NCBI RefSeq assembly: GCF_016908775.1
Contig: NZ_JAFBEP010000016.1
Location: forward strand, 1 to 64,000
From: Defluviitalea raffinosedens
GTDB taxonomy: Bacteria > Bacillota > Clostridia > Lachnospirales > Defluviitaleaceae
DNA length: 64,000 bases
Direction: 5' to 3'
Shown here: in pieces, positions 34,913-45,291 of the stretch
Layout: the number at the start of each line of letters is the position of its first letter
Numbering within the stretch: position 1 is the first letter of the stretch
Notes under the pieces: model-generated
Databases searched by the model: none
The model's input: the letters and a program-made list of their open reading frames with translations, nothing else
Told to the model about the DNA's origin: nothing
Position numbers and translations under genes: made by a program

Positions 34913-36139
34913 GTGCAAAAGACACTCTCTTTCAGAGAATTTCTATTTATTCTTCCTATTCTGGTCATTATCTCTGTGTTTTCAATCTGGCCCATACTGG
35001 ATACGCTAAAATATACAGTATTTGATTATCGTTTAAATGACCAGCAAAAGTCGCAGATGTTCTTGGGTGAGCGCTTTAATACGGATTTATTCAATGAAAA
35101 TGCTAAGTATGTACGGTTTTATTTAAATAAGGATAAGGCTTTGGTTCAGGACAGTGTACAACAACAGGAATTTGAAAGAATTATTGCTTATACTGAAGAG
35201 ATGATTGCAAAATACAAAAATCAAAAAGGGGTTATAGAATTATCCGGCAATGAAGCAAAAACAGTGCAGGATTATATAGCCAATGTTAAAGAGGATACAG
35301 TAAATCTTTATGAAGCCAATAAAACTGCAAACTTAGTCAATGGCGAGAACTTGCAAATGATCATTGCTGAATTGGATAAATCATTTATAGGTTCCAATTT
35401 TATCGGCCTTCAGTCTTATCGTCAGATCTTAACAGATCTCAGATTCTGGATAGCACTCAAAAATACATTGTTTTTCACAGTTGTATCGGTATTTATTGAA
35501 TTTGTATTGGGCCTCGCCCTTGCTATGATTATGAACAAAGCAATGAAAGGAATAGGATTAGTAAGAACGATCTCATTGATTCCCTGGGCAATACCTACGG
35601 CAGTATCAGCGCTTATGTGGAGTTATATGTATGACGGGGGAAGCGGAATAATTGCCAAACTGGCATCTGTAATAGGTTTAGTGGAGAGCCCGGAACATCT
35701 TCTCTTAACTGGTGTCGGAGCGATGGCATCAGCCATTGCCTCAGACGTATGGAAAACAACGCCCTATATGGCATTACTGCTTTTGGGAGGACTTCAAACC
35801 ATTGATAAGGGATTGTATGAGAGCTCTCAGATTGATGGAGCAGGCAGGATAAGAACCTTTACATCCATCACATTGCCCTTGCTTAAGCCATCCATATTGG
35901 TAGCGCTTCTGTTTAGAACTTTGGATGCCTTTAGGGTATATGACTTAATTGCTGTTTTAACTGGTGGAGGACCGGGAGGCTCTACTGAGACATTATCCAT
36001 TTATGCGTATAAAGTAATGTTCGGACAAACGAATTTTGGATACGGTTCTGTAATTGTTTTAATGATGTTCTTCTGTGTTGCAGCAATAGCAATACTGTTC
36101 GTTAAGGTACTAGGCGCAGATATTATGTCTAGCAAATAG
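34913..36139 (+). CDS. Sugar ABC transporter permease (MalF-like) with long extracytoplasmic loop
   Basis: A 408-residue permease. Helix 1 is at about residues 10-30. A polar segment of about 145 residues (35-180) precedes helix 2 at about 185-205, an insertion reminiscent of the large P2 loop of MalF but placed after the first helix. The coupling EAA loop reads SSQIDGAGRIRTFTSITLPL near residue 305-324. It starts with GTG behind GGGGGG. Its partner permease begins 11 bases after the stop. Confidence 0.9.
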   Translation: MQKTLSFREFLFILPILVIISVFSIWPILDTLKYTVFDYRLNDQQKSQMFLGERFNTDLFNENAKYVRFYLNKDKALVQDSVQQQEFERIIAYTEEMIAKYKNQKGVIELSGNEAKTVQDYIANVKEDTVNLYEANKTANLVNGENLQMIIAELDKSFIGSNFIGLQSYRQILTDLRFWIALKNTLFFTVVSVFIEFVLGLALAMIMNKAMKGIGLVRTISLIPWAIPTAVSALMWSYMYDGGSGIIAKLASVIGLVESPEHLLLTGVGAMASAIASDVWKTTPYMALLLLGGLQTIDKGLYESSQIDGAGRIRTFTSITLPLLKPSILVALLFRTLDAFRVYDLIAVLTGGGPGGSTETLSIYAYKVMFGQTNFGYGSVIVLMMFFCVAAIAILFVKVLGADIMSSK

Positions 36140-36150
36140 GGGGTGGGATC

Positions 36151-37050
36151 ATGAGTAAAATTTTAACGGCTAATAAAGCACAAATGATCAATAAAGCAGA
36201 AACTATGAATGCAAAGGCGCAAAGAACGGAAAGAATCTGGAGAATTTCCATTACAGCAATCATTGCATTTTTTATGTGTATTATTGTGTTTCCATTCTTT
36301 TGGATATTGATTACTTCTGTTAAGCCTACCAGCCAGATCTTTGGGGACGGAGCCTATGCTATTTATGCAGGACAATTGGTATTGGATCATTATATAACTG
36401 TTATTTTTGAAAAGGGAATCCTTCACTCTATATGGAACAGTTTTGTTGTAGCGTCCGTTACAACATTATATGTTGTATGTATAGCAGTCCTGGCGGCATA
36501 TGCTATTTCCAGATTTAACTTTAAGGGAAAAAGTTTTCTCTTAGGACTTATTCTTGCAATCTCCATGTTCCCACAGATGATTGTGGTAGGCCCTATATAC
36601 AATTTATTTACACAGCTTCATCTGACCAACAGCTATTTTGTTGTATTGCCATATTCCACCATTACATTGCCTTCTGCAGTCTGGATTATGGTAACCCACT
36701 TTAATCAAATCCCTTTAGCGATTGAAGAATCTGCTAAGATTGACGGTGCAACCCCTTTTGAAACCTTGACAAAAGTTATTTTCCCGCTGGCGGCACCTGG
36801 GGTATTTACAACAGGGATTATTACTTTCATTGCTGCATGGAATGAGTACCTTTTAACAGTAACACTTAATACGGATAAGAATTATCATACTGTTCCAGTA
36901 GCGGTTTCATTCTTAAGAAGTCAGTTTCAAATATTATGGGGGCAAGTATCAGCAGCAACTATTGTTGTAACGATCCCTACCCTCATTATTGTGCTTTTAT
37001 TCCAAAAGCAAATTGTATCCGGTTTAATTTCGGGAGCTGTAAAGGAGTAG
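36151..37050 (+). CDS. Sugar ABC transporter permease (MalG-like)
   Basis: A 299-residue permease with six membrane helices and the EAA coupling loop EESAKIDGATPFETLTKVIF near residue 205. The N-terminal 30 residues are polar and cytoplasmic, as in MalG. It pairs with the preceding MalF-like protein. No ATPase gene lies in this operon, so the transporter probably shares a multi-sugar ATPase of the MsmX/UgpC type coded elsewhere. Confidence 0.92.
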   Translation: MSKILTANKAQMINKAETMNAKAQRTERIWRISITAIIAFFMCIIVFPFFWILITSVKPTSQIFGDGAYAIYAGQLVLDHYITVIFEKGILHSIWNSFVVASVTTLYVVCIAVLAAYAISRFNFKGKSFLLGLILAISMFPQMIVVGPIYNLFTQLHLTNSYFVVLPYSTITLPSAVWIMVTHFNQIPLAIEESAKIDGATPFETLTKVIFPLAAPGVFTTGIITFIAAWNEYLLTVTLNTDKNYHTVPVAVSFLRSQFQILWGQVSAATIVVTIPTLIIVLLFQKQIVSGLISGAVKE

Positions 37051-37060
37051 TGAATTTTAC

Positions 37061-39337
37061 ATGACAGAAAATTTAAAGTGGCAGATTACAAGCGATTCTT
37101 TAGATGCTTCACAACTTTTAGTAGACGAAACACTATTTCATGTTGCCAATGGTTATATAGGAGTCAGAGGAAATTTTGAAGAGGGATACCCCAATCACTA
37201 TAATACCATCCGAGGTGCATACATTAATGGTGTTTATGATATATCTGAAGTAAAGCATGGTGAAAAACTCCATGGATTTATAGACAGCAAGCAAAAAATT
37301 ATTAATATCACAGATGTGCAAGGTATAAAATTGTATATTGCGGGGGAAAAGTTTTCTTTATTTGATGGAAAGGTACTGAATTTTAAAAGAATTTTAGATA
37401 TGAGGGAAGGTATTTATAAACGTCAGATTCTGTGGGAATCTCCCAAGGGTCATATTATTGAGATCAATATTCAAAGAATGGCCAGTTTTATAAAACCTGA
37501 ATTGTTTGTTATAGATTATACGGTTCGATCGATTAATTATGAGGGGGAAATTGTATTCGTTTCGACTCAAAAAGGAGATGTATTCAATTACTTTGATCCT
37601 ACAGATCCGAGAGTAGCAGGAGAATTGGAGAAGCATCTTACAGTAGAAACGATAGATATACAAAAAGATATTGGTATAATCACTTCAATAACCAATAAGT
37701 CGCATATTAGGGTAACCAGTGCCGTTAAGCACGTAGTTTCTTCGCAACATGAACTGGAAAGAATTCAGGATGATAAGTCCTCTACAACTAAAATCAGGCT
37801 TTATATTAAGGCAGGCCAGGCTCAAAGACTGGTTAAATATTGCATTTTTACTGATTCTGTGAGATTTTCAGACTGTCACCAGGCAGCCATCGATAAAATG
37901 GAAGAAGTTCTAGAAACTCCTATTGAGCAGTTATATCAATTACAGAAAGTTTATTTAAGTGCGTTCTGGGATAAAGCAGATGTGGTTGTAAATGGGGATG
38001 ACAGGCTGCAGCAGGGTATTCACTTCAGCCTTTTTGAATTGCTGCAGTCAGTTGGGAAAGATCAATATAGTAATATTGCGGCAAAAGGCTTATCTGGAGA
38101 AGGTTATGAAGGACACTATTTTTGGGATACGGAAATTTACATGTTGCCATTTTTTTTGCTAACAGACAAAGCTTTGGCTGAAAACTTATTAAACTATCGA
38201 TATGAGAAACTGGAGGCGGCAAGGGAAAATGCCAGGATTTTGGGACATAAGAAAGGGGCTTTGTATCCCTGGAGAACTATATCGGGCAGTGAATGTTCTG
38301 CCTATTTTCCTTCCGGTACAGCGCAATACCATATCAATGCAGATATAGCATACATGTTTGTACAATATTATTTTGTAACTGGGGACCTTGACTTTGTGGA
38401 AAGCAAAGGGGCTGAAGTACTGTTTGAAACGGCAAGATTGTGGATGGACACAGGACATTACGTAGAAGATTCCTTTAGGATAGATGCTGTTACAGGGCCG
38501 GATGAATATACTTGTATAGTCAATAATAATTACTATACAAATTGTATGGCCAAATACAATTTAAAATGGGCGGTTAAATTTTACGAACTCCTTAAAGAAA
38601 ATAATCGAATTGAGCATTTGGCCCAAAAGCTTGGGATCACAGAAGAAGAAGTGAATGAATGGCAGCAAGCCGCTGAAAAAATGTATCTGCCTTATGATGA
38701 AAAATTAGATATTAATCCTCAGGACGATTCATTTTTATCCAAAGCCATATGGGATTTTGAAAACACTCCCAAAGATCAATATCCTTTATTGTTGCATTAT
38801 CATCCCCTCTATATTTACAGGTATCAGGTATGTAAGCAGGCGGATACGGTATTGGCCCATTTCCTGCTGGAAGATGAGCAAAAATTAAGTACAATTAAAA
38901 AATCTTATGAATACTATGAAAAGATTACAACCCATGATTCTTCATTATCCACTTGTATTTTTAGTATTGTTGCCGCTAAATTAGGAGAGATCAGGAAAGC
39001 CTACGATTATTTTATGCAGACCACACGACTGGATCTGGACAATATTCATCATAATACCAAAGACGGCATTCATACAGCGAATATGGGCGGCACATATATG
39101 GGCATGGTTTACGGTTTTGCAGGACTTAGAATAAAAGAAAGTGGTATTTTCTTTAATCCGGTAATACCTGAACAGTGGAAAAGCTATGAGTTTAAGATTT
39201 GCTATCAAGGCAGAATGATAAAAATACATGTAAATCAAGAGCAAAGTCATTATACCCTTCTTGAAGGAAAAGAACTTAAGATTCATGTTTATGATCAAGA
39301 ATATATTTTAAATGACGATATAATCATTAAAATTTAA
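37061..39337 (+). CDS. Glycoside hydrolase family 65 disaccharide phosphorylase
   Basis: A 758-residue GH65 enzyme that splits an alpha-linked glucosyl disaccharide with phosphate to give beta-glucose 1-phosphate. It has the N-terminal beta-sandwich (LFHVANGYIGVRGNFEEGYP), the (alpha/alpha)6 barrel with GEGYEGHYFWDTEIYMLPFF and the catalytic acid Glu482 in VTGPDEYTCIVNNNYYTN, and the C-terminal beta domain. The family includes maltose, trehalose, kojibiose and nigerose phosphorylases; this sequence does not settle which. No signal peptide is present, so it acts on sugar brought in by the transporter ten bases upstream. No phosphoglucomutase gene is adjacent. Confidence 0.93.
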   Translation: MTENLKWQITSDSLDASQLLVDETLFHVANGYIGVRGNFEEGYPNHYNTIRGAYINGVYDISEVKHGEKLHGFIDSKQKIINITDVQGIKLYIAGEKFSLFDGKVLNFKRILDMREGIYKRQILWESPKGHIIEINIQRMASFIKPELFVIDYTVRSINYEGEIVFVSTQKGDVFNYFDPTDPRVAGELEKHLTVETIDIQKDIGIITSITNKSHIRVTSAVKHVVSSQHELERIQDDKSSTTKIRLYIKAGQAQRLVKYCIFTDSVRFSDCHQAAIDKMEEVLETPIEQLYQLQKVYLSAFWDKADVVVNGDDRLQQGIHFSLFELLQSVGKDQYSNIAAKGLSGEGYEGHYFWDTEIYMLPFFLLTDKALAENLLNYRYEKLEAARENARILGHKKGALYPWRTISGSECSAYFPSGTAQYHINADIAYMFVQYYFVTGDLDFVESKGAEVLFETARLWMDTGHYVEDSFRIDAVTGPDEYTCIVNNNYYTNCMAKYNLKWAVKFYELLKENNRIEHLAQKLGITEEEVNEWQQAAEKMYLPYDEKLDINPQDDSFLSKAIWDFENTPKDQYPLLLHYHPLYIYRYQVCKQADTVLAHFLLEDEQKLSTIKKSYEYYEKITTHDSSLSTCIFSIVAAKLGEIRKAYDYFMQTTRLDLDNIHHNTKDGIHTANMGGTYMGMVYGFAGLRIKESGIFFNPVIPEQWKSYEFKICYQGRMIKIHVNQEQSHYTLLEGKELKIHVYDQEYILNDDIIIKI

Positions 39338-39352
39338 TAAATATTAATTTTC

Positions 39353-39387
39353 AAAATCCGTGTGAAAATTCTATACACGGATTTTTT
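39353..39387 (+). terminator. Intrinsic terminator of the disaccharide operon
   Basis: An 11-bp stem AAAATCCGTGT / ACACGGATTTT with an 11-base loop is followed by more Ts. Confidence 0.9.
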
Positions 39388-39409
39388 ATATAAAAATTAA
39401 AAGAATCAG

Positions 39410-39438
39410 TTGACTATTTATTCAGTCAGATGTATAAT
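39410..39438 (+). promoter_or_regulatory. Sigma-A-type promoter of the amino acid transporter
   Basis: TTGACT at 39410-39415 and TATAAT at 39433-39438 are 17 bp apart, 29 bp before the binding-protein start. Confidence 0.8.
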
Positions 39439-39467
39439 TATACAAAAACATAAAGGGGAGAGCATTC

Positions 39468-40280
39468 ATGAAGAAATTAGTGTGTTTAATGATATCAATA
39501 ATGATGTTTGTTGGGTTAGTCGGATGTGGCCAATCACAGAGTGATACACAGTCAAATGATCAAAATATTCAACAGGGGCAAAGTCAGGATCCAGCACAAG
39601 ATCAGGCAAACGCTGGAGAGAAAAAAGTAATCGTTATGGGAACCAATGCAGAATTTCCTCCTTTCGAATATCGAGAAGGGGATAAAGTAGTAGGATTTGA
39701 CGTTGAAATTGCAAAAAAAGTGGCAGAAAAATTAGACGCTGAATTAAAGATAGAAGATATGCTTTTCGACGGATTAATTCCTGCGCTTGAAGCTGGAAAG
39801 ATTGATTTTATCGCTGCGGGAATGAGTGTAACGGAAGAAAGAAAGAAAAATGTTGATTTCTCCAATGGTTATTATGAAGCAAGCCAGGTTATTATTGTTA
39901 CTGCAGATAACGAAACCATCAAAGGGCCTGAAGATTTAAAGAATAAGAAAATTGGTGTTCAGTTAGGAACTACAGGAGATATGGAAGCACAAAATATCGA
40001 AGGTGCAGAAGTAGTTCAATTCAATGCCGGATTCGCTGCCATTATGGATTTGCAAAATGGCAAAGTAGATGCAGTAATACTGGATTCTGAGCCAGCTAAA
40101 AATTTTGCATCTCAAAATAATCAAATTAAAATTCTTGATGTAGAGTTAACTAAAGAAGAATATGCAATTGCTGTGAAAAAAGGAAATACAGAGCTTGTAA
40201 ATGCAATTAATGCTGTGCTTGAAGAACTGAAAACCAGTGAATATGATAGATTAGTTCAAAAATATTTTACAGCTGAATAA
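39468..40280 (+). CDS. Polar amino acid ABC transporter binding lipoprotein
   Basis: A 270-residue family 3 binding protein. The signal peptide ends in the lipobox LVGCG (Cys20) followed by a Gln/Ser-rich tether. The PBPb fold shows GTNAEFPPFEYREGDKVVGF, DGLIPALEAGKIDFIAAGMS, TEERKKNVDFSNGYYEASQ and KIGVQLGTTGDMEA. These residues are typical of glutamine, cystine or arginine binding proteins; the ligand is not certain. It is followed by a terminator-like hairpin, then permease and ATPase genes. Confidence 0.93.
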   Translation: MKKLVCLMISIMMFVGLVGCGQSQSDTQSNDQNIQQGQSQDPAQDQANAGEKKVIVMGTNAEFPPFEYREGDKVVGFDVEIAKKVAEKLDAELKIEDMLFDGLIPALEAGKIDFIAAGMSVTEERKKNVDFSNGYYEASQVIIVTADNETIKGPEDLKNKKIGVQLGTTGDMEAQNIEGAEVVQFNAGFAAIMDLQNGKVDAVILDSEPAKNFASQNNQIKILDVELTKEEYAIAVKKGNTELVNAINAVLEELKTSEYDRLVQKYFTAE

Positions 40281-40304
40281 AATAATGGTAAAATATTATT
40301 GATA

Positions 40305-40338
40305 AAAAAGGTTAGCAGTCTATGCTGCTAACCTTTTT
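40305..40338 (+). terminator. Terminator/attenuator between binding protein and permease
   Basis: The 14-bp stem AAAAAGGTTAGCAG / CTGCTAACCTTTTT with a six-base loop carries its own T-run. It lies within the operon, so it probably lowers permease and ATPase expression relative to the binding protein. Confidence 0.85.
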
Positions 40339-40422
40339 CTGTGATAAAATAAAGACTGATGGCCCATATGAAGATCATGATGTATGATTAATGGAATAAA
40401 GAGAGATGAGAGAGGTGAAAAG

Positions 40423-41130
40423 ATGTCAATAGCTGAGATTTTTTTGGGAAACGACAGGTATAAGTATATTTTAGAAGGTTTAAGATTTTCCTTGCTGGTA
40501 ACTGCATTTGCAGCGGTGATTGGTATATTGATTGGAATTATCGTTGCATTATTTCGCATTTCTGAAATTAAGCCCTTCAAATTTTTAAAGGGAACCAAAT
40601 TTGAGAAATGGGCAGATTTCAATCCTATTTCTTTTATTGCAATGCTTTATATTGATATAATCAGAGGAACTCCTGCAGTTGTGCAGCTTATGATTATGCA
40701 CACAGTTATTTTCGGAAAAGTTTCTGCGCCTAAATTACTTGTAGCAGGTTTGGCGTTCGGAATCAACAGCGGTGCATATGTTGCTGAAATAATAAGGGCA
40801 GGAATTATGGGGCTTGATAAAGGCCAAATGGAAGCAGCACGATCTCTTGGTATGGGCTATGGAATGTCAATGTATTACATTATTATTCCTCAGGCAATCA
40901 AAAATATACTGCCAACCTTAGTAAGTGAATTTATCATTTTATTAAAAGAAACTTCTATTGTAGGTTTTATTGGAGGAATGGACTTGCTTCGTTCTGCCAA
41001 TGTCATTACCAGTCAGACTTACAGAGGATTTGAACCATTGATGGCTGTTGCACTTATATACCTTGCTTTAACAGGTATATTTACTAAACTTATGCGCATA
41101 GTAGAAAGGAGGATGAGACGCAGTGATTGA
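40423..41130 (+). CDS. Polar amino acid ABC transporter permease
   Basis: A 235-residue HisM/GlnP-type permease with about five helices, the signature [20 protein letters not shown] and the coupling loop [20 protein letters not shown]. The ATG at 40423 has GAGAGGTG upstream; an earlier in-frame ATG at 40384 has no site and would add a charged tail. A single permease gene suggests a homodimer. It overlaps the ATPase gene by eight bases. Confidence 0.92.
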   Translation: MSIAEIFLGNDRYKYILEGLRFSLLVTAFAAVIGILIGIIVALFRISEIKPFKFLKGTKFEKWADFNPISFIAMLYIDIIRGTPAVVQLMIMHTVIFGKVSAPKLLVAGLAFGINSGAYVAEIIRAGIMGLDKGQMEAARSLGMGYGMSMYYIIIPQAIKNILPTLVSEFIILLKETSIVGFIGGMDLLRSANVITSQTYRGFEPLMAVALIYLALTGIFTKLMRIVERRMRRSD

Positions 41131-41845
41131 GATTATTGATTTATATAAAAGTTTTGGGAAATTAGAAGTATTAAAAGGAATAAATGAACATATTGAAAAG
41201 GGAGAAGTAGTTGTTGTCATAGGACCCAGTGGTTCAGGGAAATCTACATTCCTAAGATGTATTAATTTGATGGAGCAGCCTACAAAAGGGCAGATATTAT
41301 TTGAAGGTGTAGATATTACATCCCCGAAGACCAATATCAATCTCATCCGTCAGAAAGTTGGCATGGTTTTTCAGCATTTTAATTTATTTCCCCATATGAA
41401 TGTTATGGAGAATTTAACTTTGGCTCCCATCAAATTAAAAGGATATACCAAAGAGCAGGCAGAAAGTATTGCGTATAATCTGCTGGATAAAGTAGGGCTT
41501 AAAGATAAGGCTATGGAGTATCCCAATAAATTATCCGGAGGACAAAAGCAAAGAATAGCTATTGCAAGATCCCTGGCCATGAGTCCTGATGTGATGCTCT
41601 TTGACGAACCTACATCGGCATTGGATCCGGAGATGGTTAAAGAAGTGTTGGAAGTTATTAAAGAATTGGCTAATGAAGGCATGACTATGGTGATCGTAAC
41701 TCATGAAATGGGCTTTGCAAAAGAAGTAGGCACGAGACTTTTATTCATGGATGAAGGAAGAATCATTGAGCAAGGAGATCCCAAAGAGGTATTTGCCAAT
41801 CCACAGGAAGAAAGAACCAAGATCTTCTTGAGTAAAGTGCTATAA
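41123..41845 (+). CDS. Polar amino acid ABC transporter ATPase (GlnQ-like)
   Basis: A 240-residue ABC ATPase with Walker [11 protein letters not shown]-loop [13 protein letters not shown], signature [16 protein letters not shown], Walker [15 protein letters not shown] and the H-loop [12 protein letters not shown]-type segment. Length and sequence match GlnQ/HisP. It starts with GTG, nine bases after AAAGGAGG inside the permease gene, so translation is coupled. It completes a binding protein-permease-ATPase transporter. Confidence 0.95.
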   Translation: MIEIIDLYKSFGKLEVLKGINEHIEKGEVVVVIGPSGSGKSTFLRCINLMEQPTKGQILFEGVDITSPKTNINLIRQKVGMVFQHFNLFPHMNVMENLTLAPIKLKGYTKEQAESIAYNLLDKVGLKDKAMEYPNKLSGGQKQRIAIARSLAMSPDVMLFDEPTSALDPEMVKEVLEVIKELANEGMTMVIVTHEMGFAKEVGTRLLFMDEGRIIEQGDPKEVFANPQEERTKIFLSKVL

Positions 41846-42006
41846 TTTGGATAATTTTACATTGTATTATGGATGGCTTAATGAATACAATATTTTTATT
41901 AAGAAATTTATTTATCAAAAAGGATTTTGGGGCAATTTGTAGAATATATAAGTATACAAAAAGATAAAACCTTTTTGGGAAAGTAAATCAGAAGGAGTTG
42001 ATCCCT

Positions 42007-42540
42007 ATGCGTTATATCATCAGCGGAACAAATATTGAAATTACCAATGCACTCCAGGAAAAAATAATGGATAAATTAAGCAAATTAGAAAAGTTTTTCG
42101 TTGCTGAAACAGAAGCGCAAGTGACATTAAGCGTTGAAAAATTAAGACATATCATAGAAGTTACGATTCCTTTCCAGGGAACGATTTTAAGAGCTGAAGT
42201 AGATGAAAAAGATATGTATGCTGCCATTGATGAAGTTGTAGATGTATTAGAAAGACAACTTCTGAAATTCAAAGGCAGATTAAGAGATAGACACAGAAAC
42301 AATAGTCCTTTTAAAGAAGAGTTTATTAAGGACATCGATCAGGCCAATGATGAAGAATCCATCGTAATAGAAAAAACCAAACGCTTTGCAATTAAACCTA
42401 TGAGTGTAGAAGAAGCGGCAATGCAGATGGATTTATTGGGACATAGCTTTTTCGTTTTCCGAAATGCAGAAACTGAAGAAGTGAATGTTGTTTATAAACG
42501 TAAAAATGGTACTTACGGATTAATTGAACCGGAATTTTAA
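42007..42540 (+). CDS. hpf: Ribosome hibernation promoting factor, long form
   Basis: A 177-residue long HPF (RaiA/YfiA family). The N-terminal 95 residues (RYIISGTNIEITNALQEKIM, EVTIPFQGTILRAEVDEKDM) bind the 30S decoding centre; the C-terminal 55 residues (RFAIKPMSVEEAAMQMDLLG, HSFFVFRNAETEEVNVVYKR) dimerise two ribosomes into 100S particles in stationary phase. The ATG at 42007 follows AGGAG; a TTG at 41998 is a poorer choice. It stands alone before secA, an order common in Firmicutes. Confidence 0.96.
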   Translation: MRYIISGTNIEITNALQEKIMDKLSKLEKFFVAETEAQVTLSVEKLRHIIEVTIPFQGTILRAEVDEKDMYAAIDEVVDVLERQLLKFKGRLRDRHRNNSPFKEEFIKDIDQANDEESIVIEKTKRFAIKPMSVEEAAMQMDLLGHSFFVFRNAETEEVNVVYKRKNGTYGLIEPEF

Positions 42541-42546
42541 TAAATG

Positions 42547-42572
42547 CCCTCACGTATTTCGTGAGGGTTTTC
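42547..42572 (+). terminator. Intrinsic terminator after hpf
   Basis: The perfect eight-bp stem CCCTCACG / CGTGAGGG with a five-base loop is followed by a short T-run. Confidence 0.85.
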
Positions 42573-42688
42573 CTTATAGAGTCATTTGCTTTCATGTAAA
42601 TATTGCAGTATTGTAAATGAGGATAATGTTTGATATACTAATTTGGGAAAAGTACGACTAATAGAGTAATCATAAAGAAGGTGAACTA

Positions 42689-45265
42689 GTGAAAGGTTTA
42701 TTGGAAAAGATCTTTGGAACGCATAGCGAACGGGAATTAAAAAGAATAGAAGGATTGGTTAATGAGATTGAAGCCTTGGGACCCCAAATGGAAAGTTTGT
42801 CCGATGCAGAATTAAGAGCTAAAACAGATGAATTTAAGAAAAGACTGGAAGAAGGACAAACATTGGATGATATTCTCCCTGAAGCCTATGCAGTTGTAAG
42901 AGAAGCCGCATACAGAGTTCTTGGTATGCGCCATTTTAGAGTGCAATTAATTGGTGGAATTATTCTTCACCAGGGAAGAATAGCAGAAATGAAGACAGGG
43001 GAAGGAAAAACTTTGGTTGCTACCCTTCCTGCCTATTTAAATGCTTTGGAAGGTAAAGGCGTTCATGTTGTAACTGTTAACGATTATCTGGCAAAACGTG
43101 ACGCTGAATGGATGGGAAAAGTCCATGAATTCTTAGGTTTATCCGTAGGTGTAATTTTACACGATATGGATGCCGAAGAAAGAAGAAGGGCCTATAATTG
43201 TGATATTACCTATGCAACGAATAATGAATTGGGCTTTGATTATTTAAGAGACAATATGGTACTTTATAAAGAAGAAATGGTACAGAGAGACCTTCATTAT
43301 GCAATCATCGACGAAGTGGACTCTGTATTGATTGATGAAGCAAGAACGCCTCTCATCATATCAGGAAGCAGTTCTAAATCTACCCATTTGTATAAAGCAG
43401 CAGATGTCTTTGTACGTCGTCTCCAAAAGGGAAGAGTGCTTACAGACGAATCTGCATTAAACAATTTAATGCGCCAGGAAATACAGGAAGAAGGGGACTT
43501 TGTTGTTGATGAGAAGGCTAAGACCGTTACATTAACAGAAGAAGGGGTAAAGAAGGCAGAGCAGTATTTTGGACTGGCTAATCTGGCAGACCCTGAAAAT
43601 ATGGAAATTCAGCACCATATTAATATCGCCCTTAAAGCGCATCATATTATGCATCTAGATAAGGATTATGTAATTAAAGATGGCGAAATCGTTATCGTTG
43701 ATGAATTCACAGGGAGAATGATGCCCGGAAGAAGATATTCAGACGGATTGCATCAAGCCATTGAAGCTAAGGAAAATGTACAAGTGCAAAGAGAAAGTAA
43801 AACCTTGGCGACCATTACTTTCCAGAACTTTTTCAATAAATATCATAAAAAATGTGGAATGACTGGTACTGCTTTAACAGAAGAAAACGAATTCCGTGAA
43901 ATATATGGTATGGACGTAATCGTTATTCCTACCAATAAGCCGGTGATTCGTATTGACCATCCGGATGTGGTATACAAAACTCAAAAAGCTAAATTTAATG
44001 CCGTTGTCAATGAAATAGAAGAATCTTATAAAAAAGGACAGCCGGTACTGGTAGGTACCATTACCATTGACACCTCAGAAATGCTTAGCCAAATGTTAAA
44101 GAAAAGAGGCATAAAGCATCAGGTATTAAACGCAAAATATCATGAAAAAGAAGCTGAAATTGTAGCATTAGCCGGACAAAAAGGTGCCGTTACCATTGCA
44201 ACCAACATGGCAGGTCGTGGTACGGACATTAAACTGGGTGAAGGCGTAAAAGAATTAGGTGGTTTAAAGATTATAGGTACGGAAAGGCATGAATCAAGAC
44301 GTATCGATAATCAGTTAAGAGGTCGTTCAGGCCGTCAGGGAGACCCGGGAGAATCTCGATTCTATATTTCTTTGGAAGACGATTTGATGAGATTATTTGG
44401 CTCTGACAGGATTTCAAAACTTGTTGAGACCATGGGAATGCCTGAGGATGAACCTATCGAGCATAAGATGCTTACAAAAGCCATAGAAAGTGCTCAAAAG
44501 AAAGTAGAAGGCAATAACTTCTCCATCCGTAAGCATTTGCTGGAATATGACAGAGTTATGAATGATCAAAGAGAAATCATATACAGTGAACGCCGCAAGG
44601 TATTGGAAGGAGATAACTTAAGAGATAACATTATAAAAATGGTTAAGGAAATCATTGAATCTTCTGTAGATATGTACACAGGAGAAAGTCCTCATGCAGA
44701 TGACTGGGATATAGTTGGATTAAGAGAACATCTCACTAAAATCATGCCTATACAGGGCATAGAAATAACCAAAGAAGAAAGAGAAGATATTACTAAGGAA
44801 GCTCTAAAGGAAAAGATTATAGACAAGGCCCTTAAATTATATGAACAGAAGGAACAAGAAATCGGAGAAGAACAGATGCGTGAAATAGAACGGGTTATTC
44901 TTCTTCGGGTAATTGACCAAAAATGGATGGATCACATTGACAATATGGATCAGATGCGCCAGGGAATCGGACTTCGTGCATATGGCCAAAGAGATCCTCT
45001 GGTGGAATATCAGTTTGCCGGATACGATATGTTCGAAGAAATGAGTGCAAATATTCAGGAAGATACTGTTCGTGCTCTGTATCATGTAAAAATTGCTTAT
45101 AAACCTGAAAGAGAAAGAGTTGCAGAACCAACTTCCACAAACAGAGGAGAAGAGTCCAGTGTAAAAACCCCTTATAAGAGGAAGGAAGAAAAAGTTGGAA
45201 GAAACGATCCTTGTCCTTGTGGAAGCGGTAAAAAGTACAAACACTGTTGCGGTAGAAATGCATAG
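42689..45265 (+). CDS. secA: Preprotein translocase subunit SecA
   Basis: An 858-residue SecA, the ATPase that drives proteins through SecYEG. It shows Walker [12 protein letters not shown], the DEAD-type box [20 protein letters not shown], the second motor motif GRGTDIKLG and [11 protein letters not shown], and the C-terminal zinc motif [16 protein letters not shown] that binds SecB or ribosomes. It begins with GTG behind AAGAAGG. Its position ahead of prfB is conserved in many Firmicutes. Confidence 0.97.
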   Translation: MKGLLEKIFGTHSERELKRIEGLVNEIEALGPQMESLSDAELRAKTDEFKKRLEEGQTLDDILPEAYAVVREAAYRVLGMRHFRVQLIGGIILHQGRIAEMKTGEGKTLVATLPAYLNALEGKGVHVVTVNDYLAKRDAEWMGKVHEFLGLSVGVILHDMDAEERRRAYNCDITYATNNELGFDYLRDNMVLYKEEMVQRDLHYAIIDEVDSVLIDEARTPLIISGSSSKSTHLYKAADVFVRRLQKGRVLTDESALNNLMRQEIQEEGDFVVDEKAKTVTLTEEGVKKAEQYFGLANLADPENMEIQHHINIALKAHHIMHLDKDYVIKDGEIVIVDEFTGRMMPGRRYSDGLHQAIEAKENVQVQRESKTLATITFQNFFNKYHKKCGMTGTALTEENEFREIYGMDVIVIPTNKPVIRIDHPDVVYKTQKAKFNAVVNEIEESYKKGQPVLVGTITIDTSEMLSQMLKKRGIKHQVLNAKYHEKEAEIVALAGQKGAVTIATNMAGRGTDIKLGEGVKELGGLKIIGTERHESRRIDNQLRGRSGRQGDPGESRFYISLEDDLMRLFGSDRISKLVETMGMPEDEPIEHKMLTKAIESAQKKVEGNNFSIRKHLLEYDRVMNDQREIIYSERRKVLEGDNLRDNIIKMVKEIIESSVDMYTGESPHADDWDIVGLREHLTKIMPIQGIEITKEEREDITKEALKEKIIDKALKLYEQKEQEIGEEQMREIERVILLRVIDQKWMDHIDNMDQMRQGIGLRAYGQRDPLVEYQFAGYDMFEEMSANIQEDTVRALYHVKIAYKPERERVAEPTSTNRGEESSVKTPYKRKEEKVGRNDPCPCGSGKKYKHCCGRNA

Positions 45266-45291
45266 TACAGTGAAATAAGGAGTTGATCAAG

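Noticed and set aside
41846-42006. raiA-motif RNA upstream of hpf
   Set aside because: The gap is only about 160 bases, AT-rich and without the compact structure expected of that RNA.
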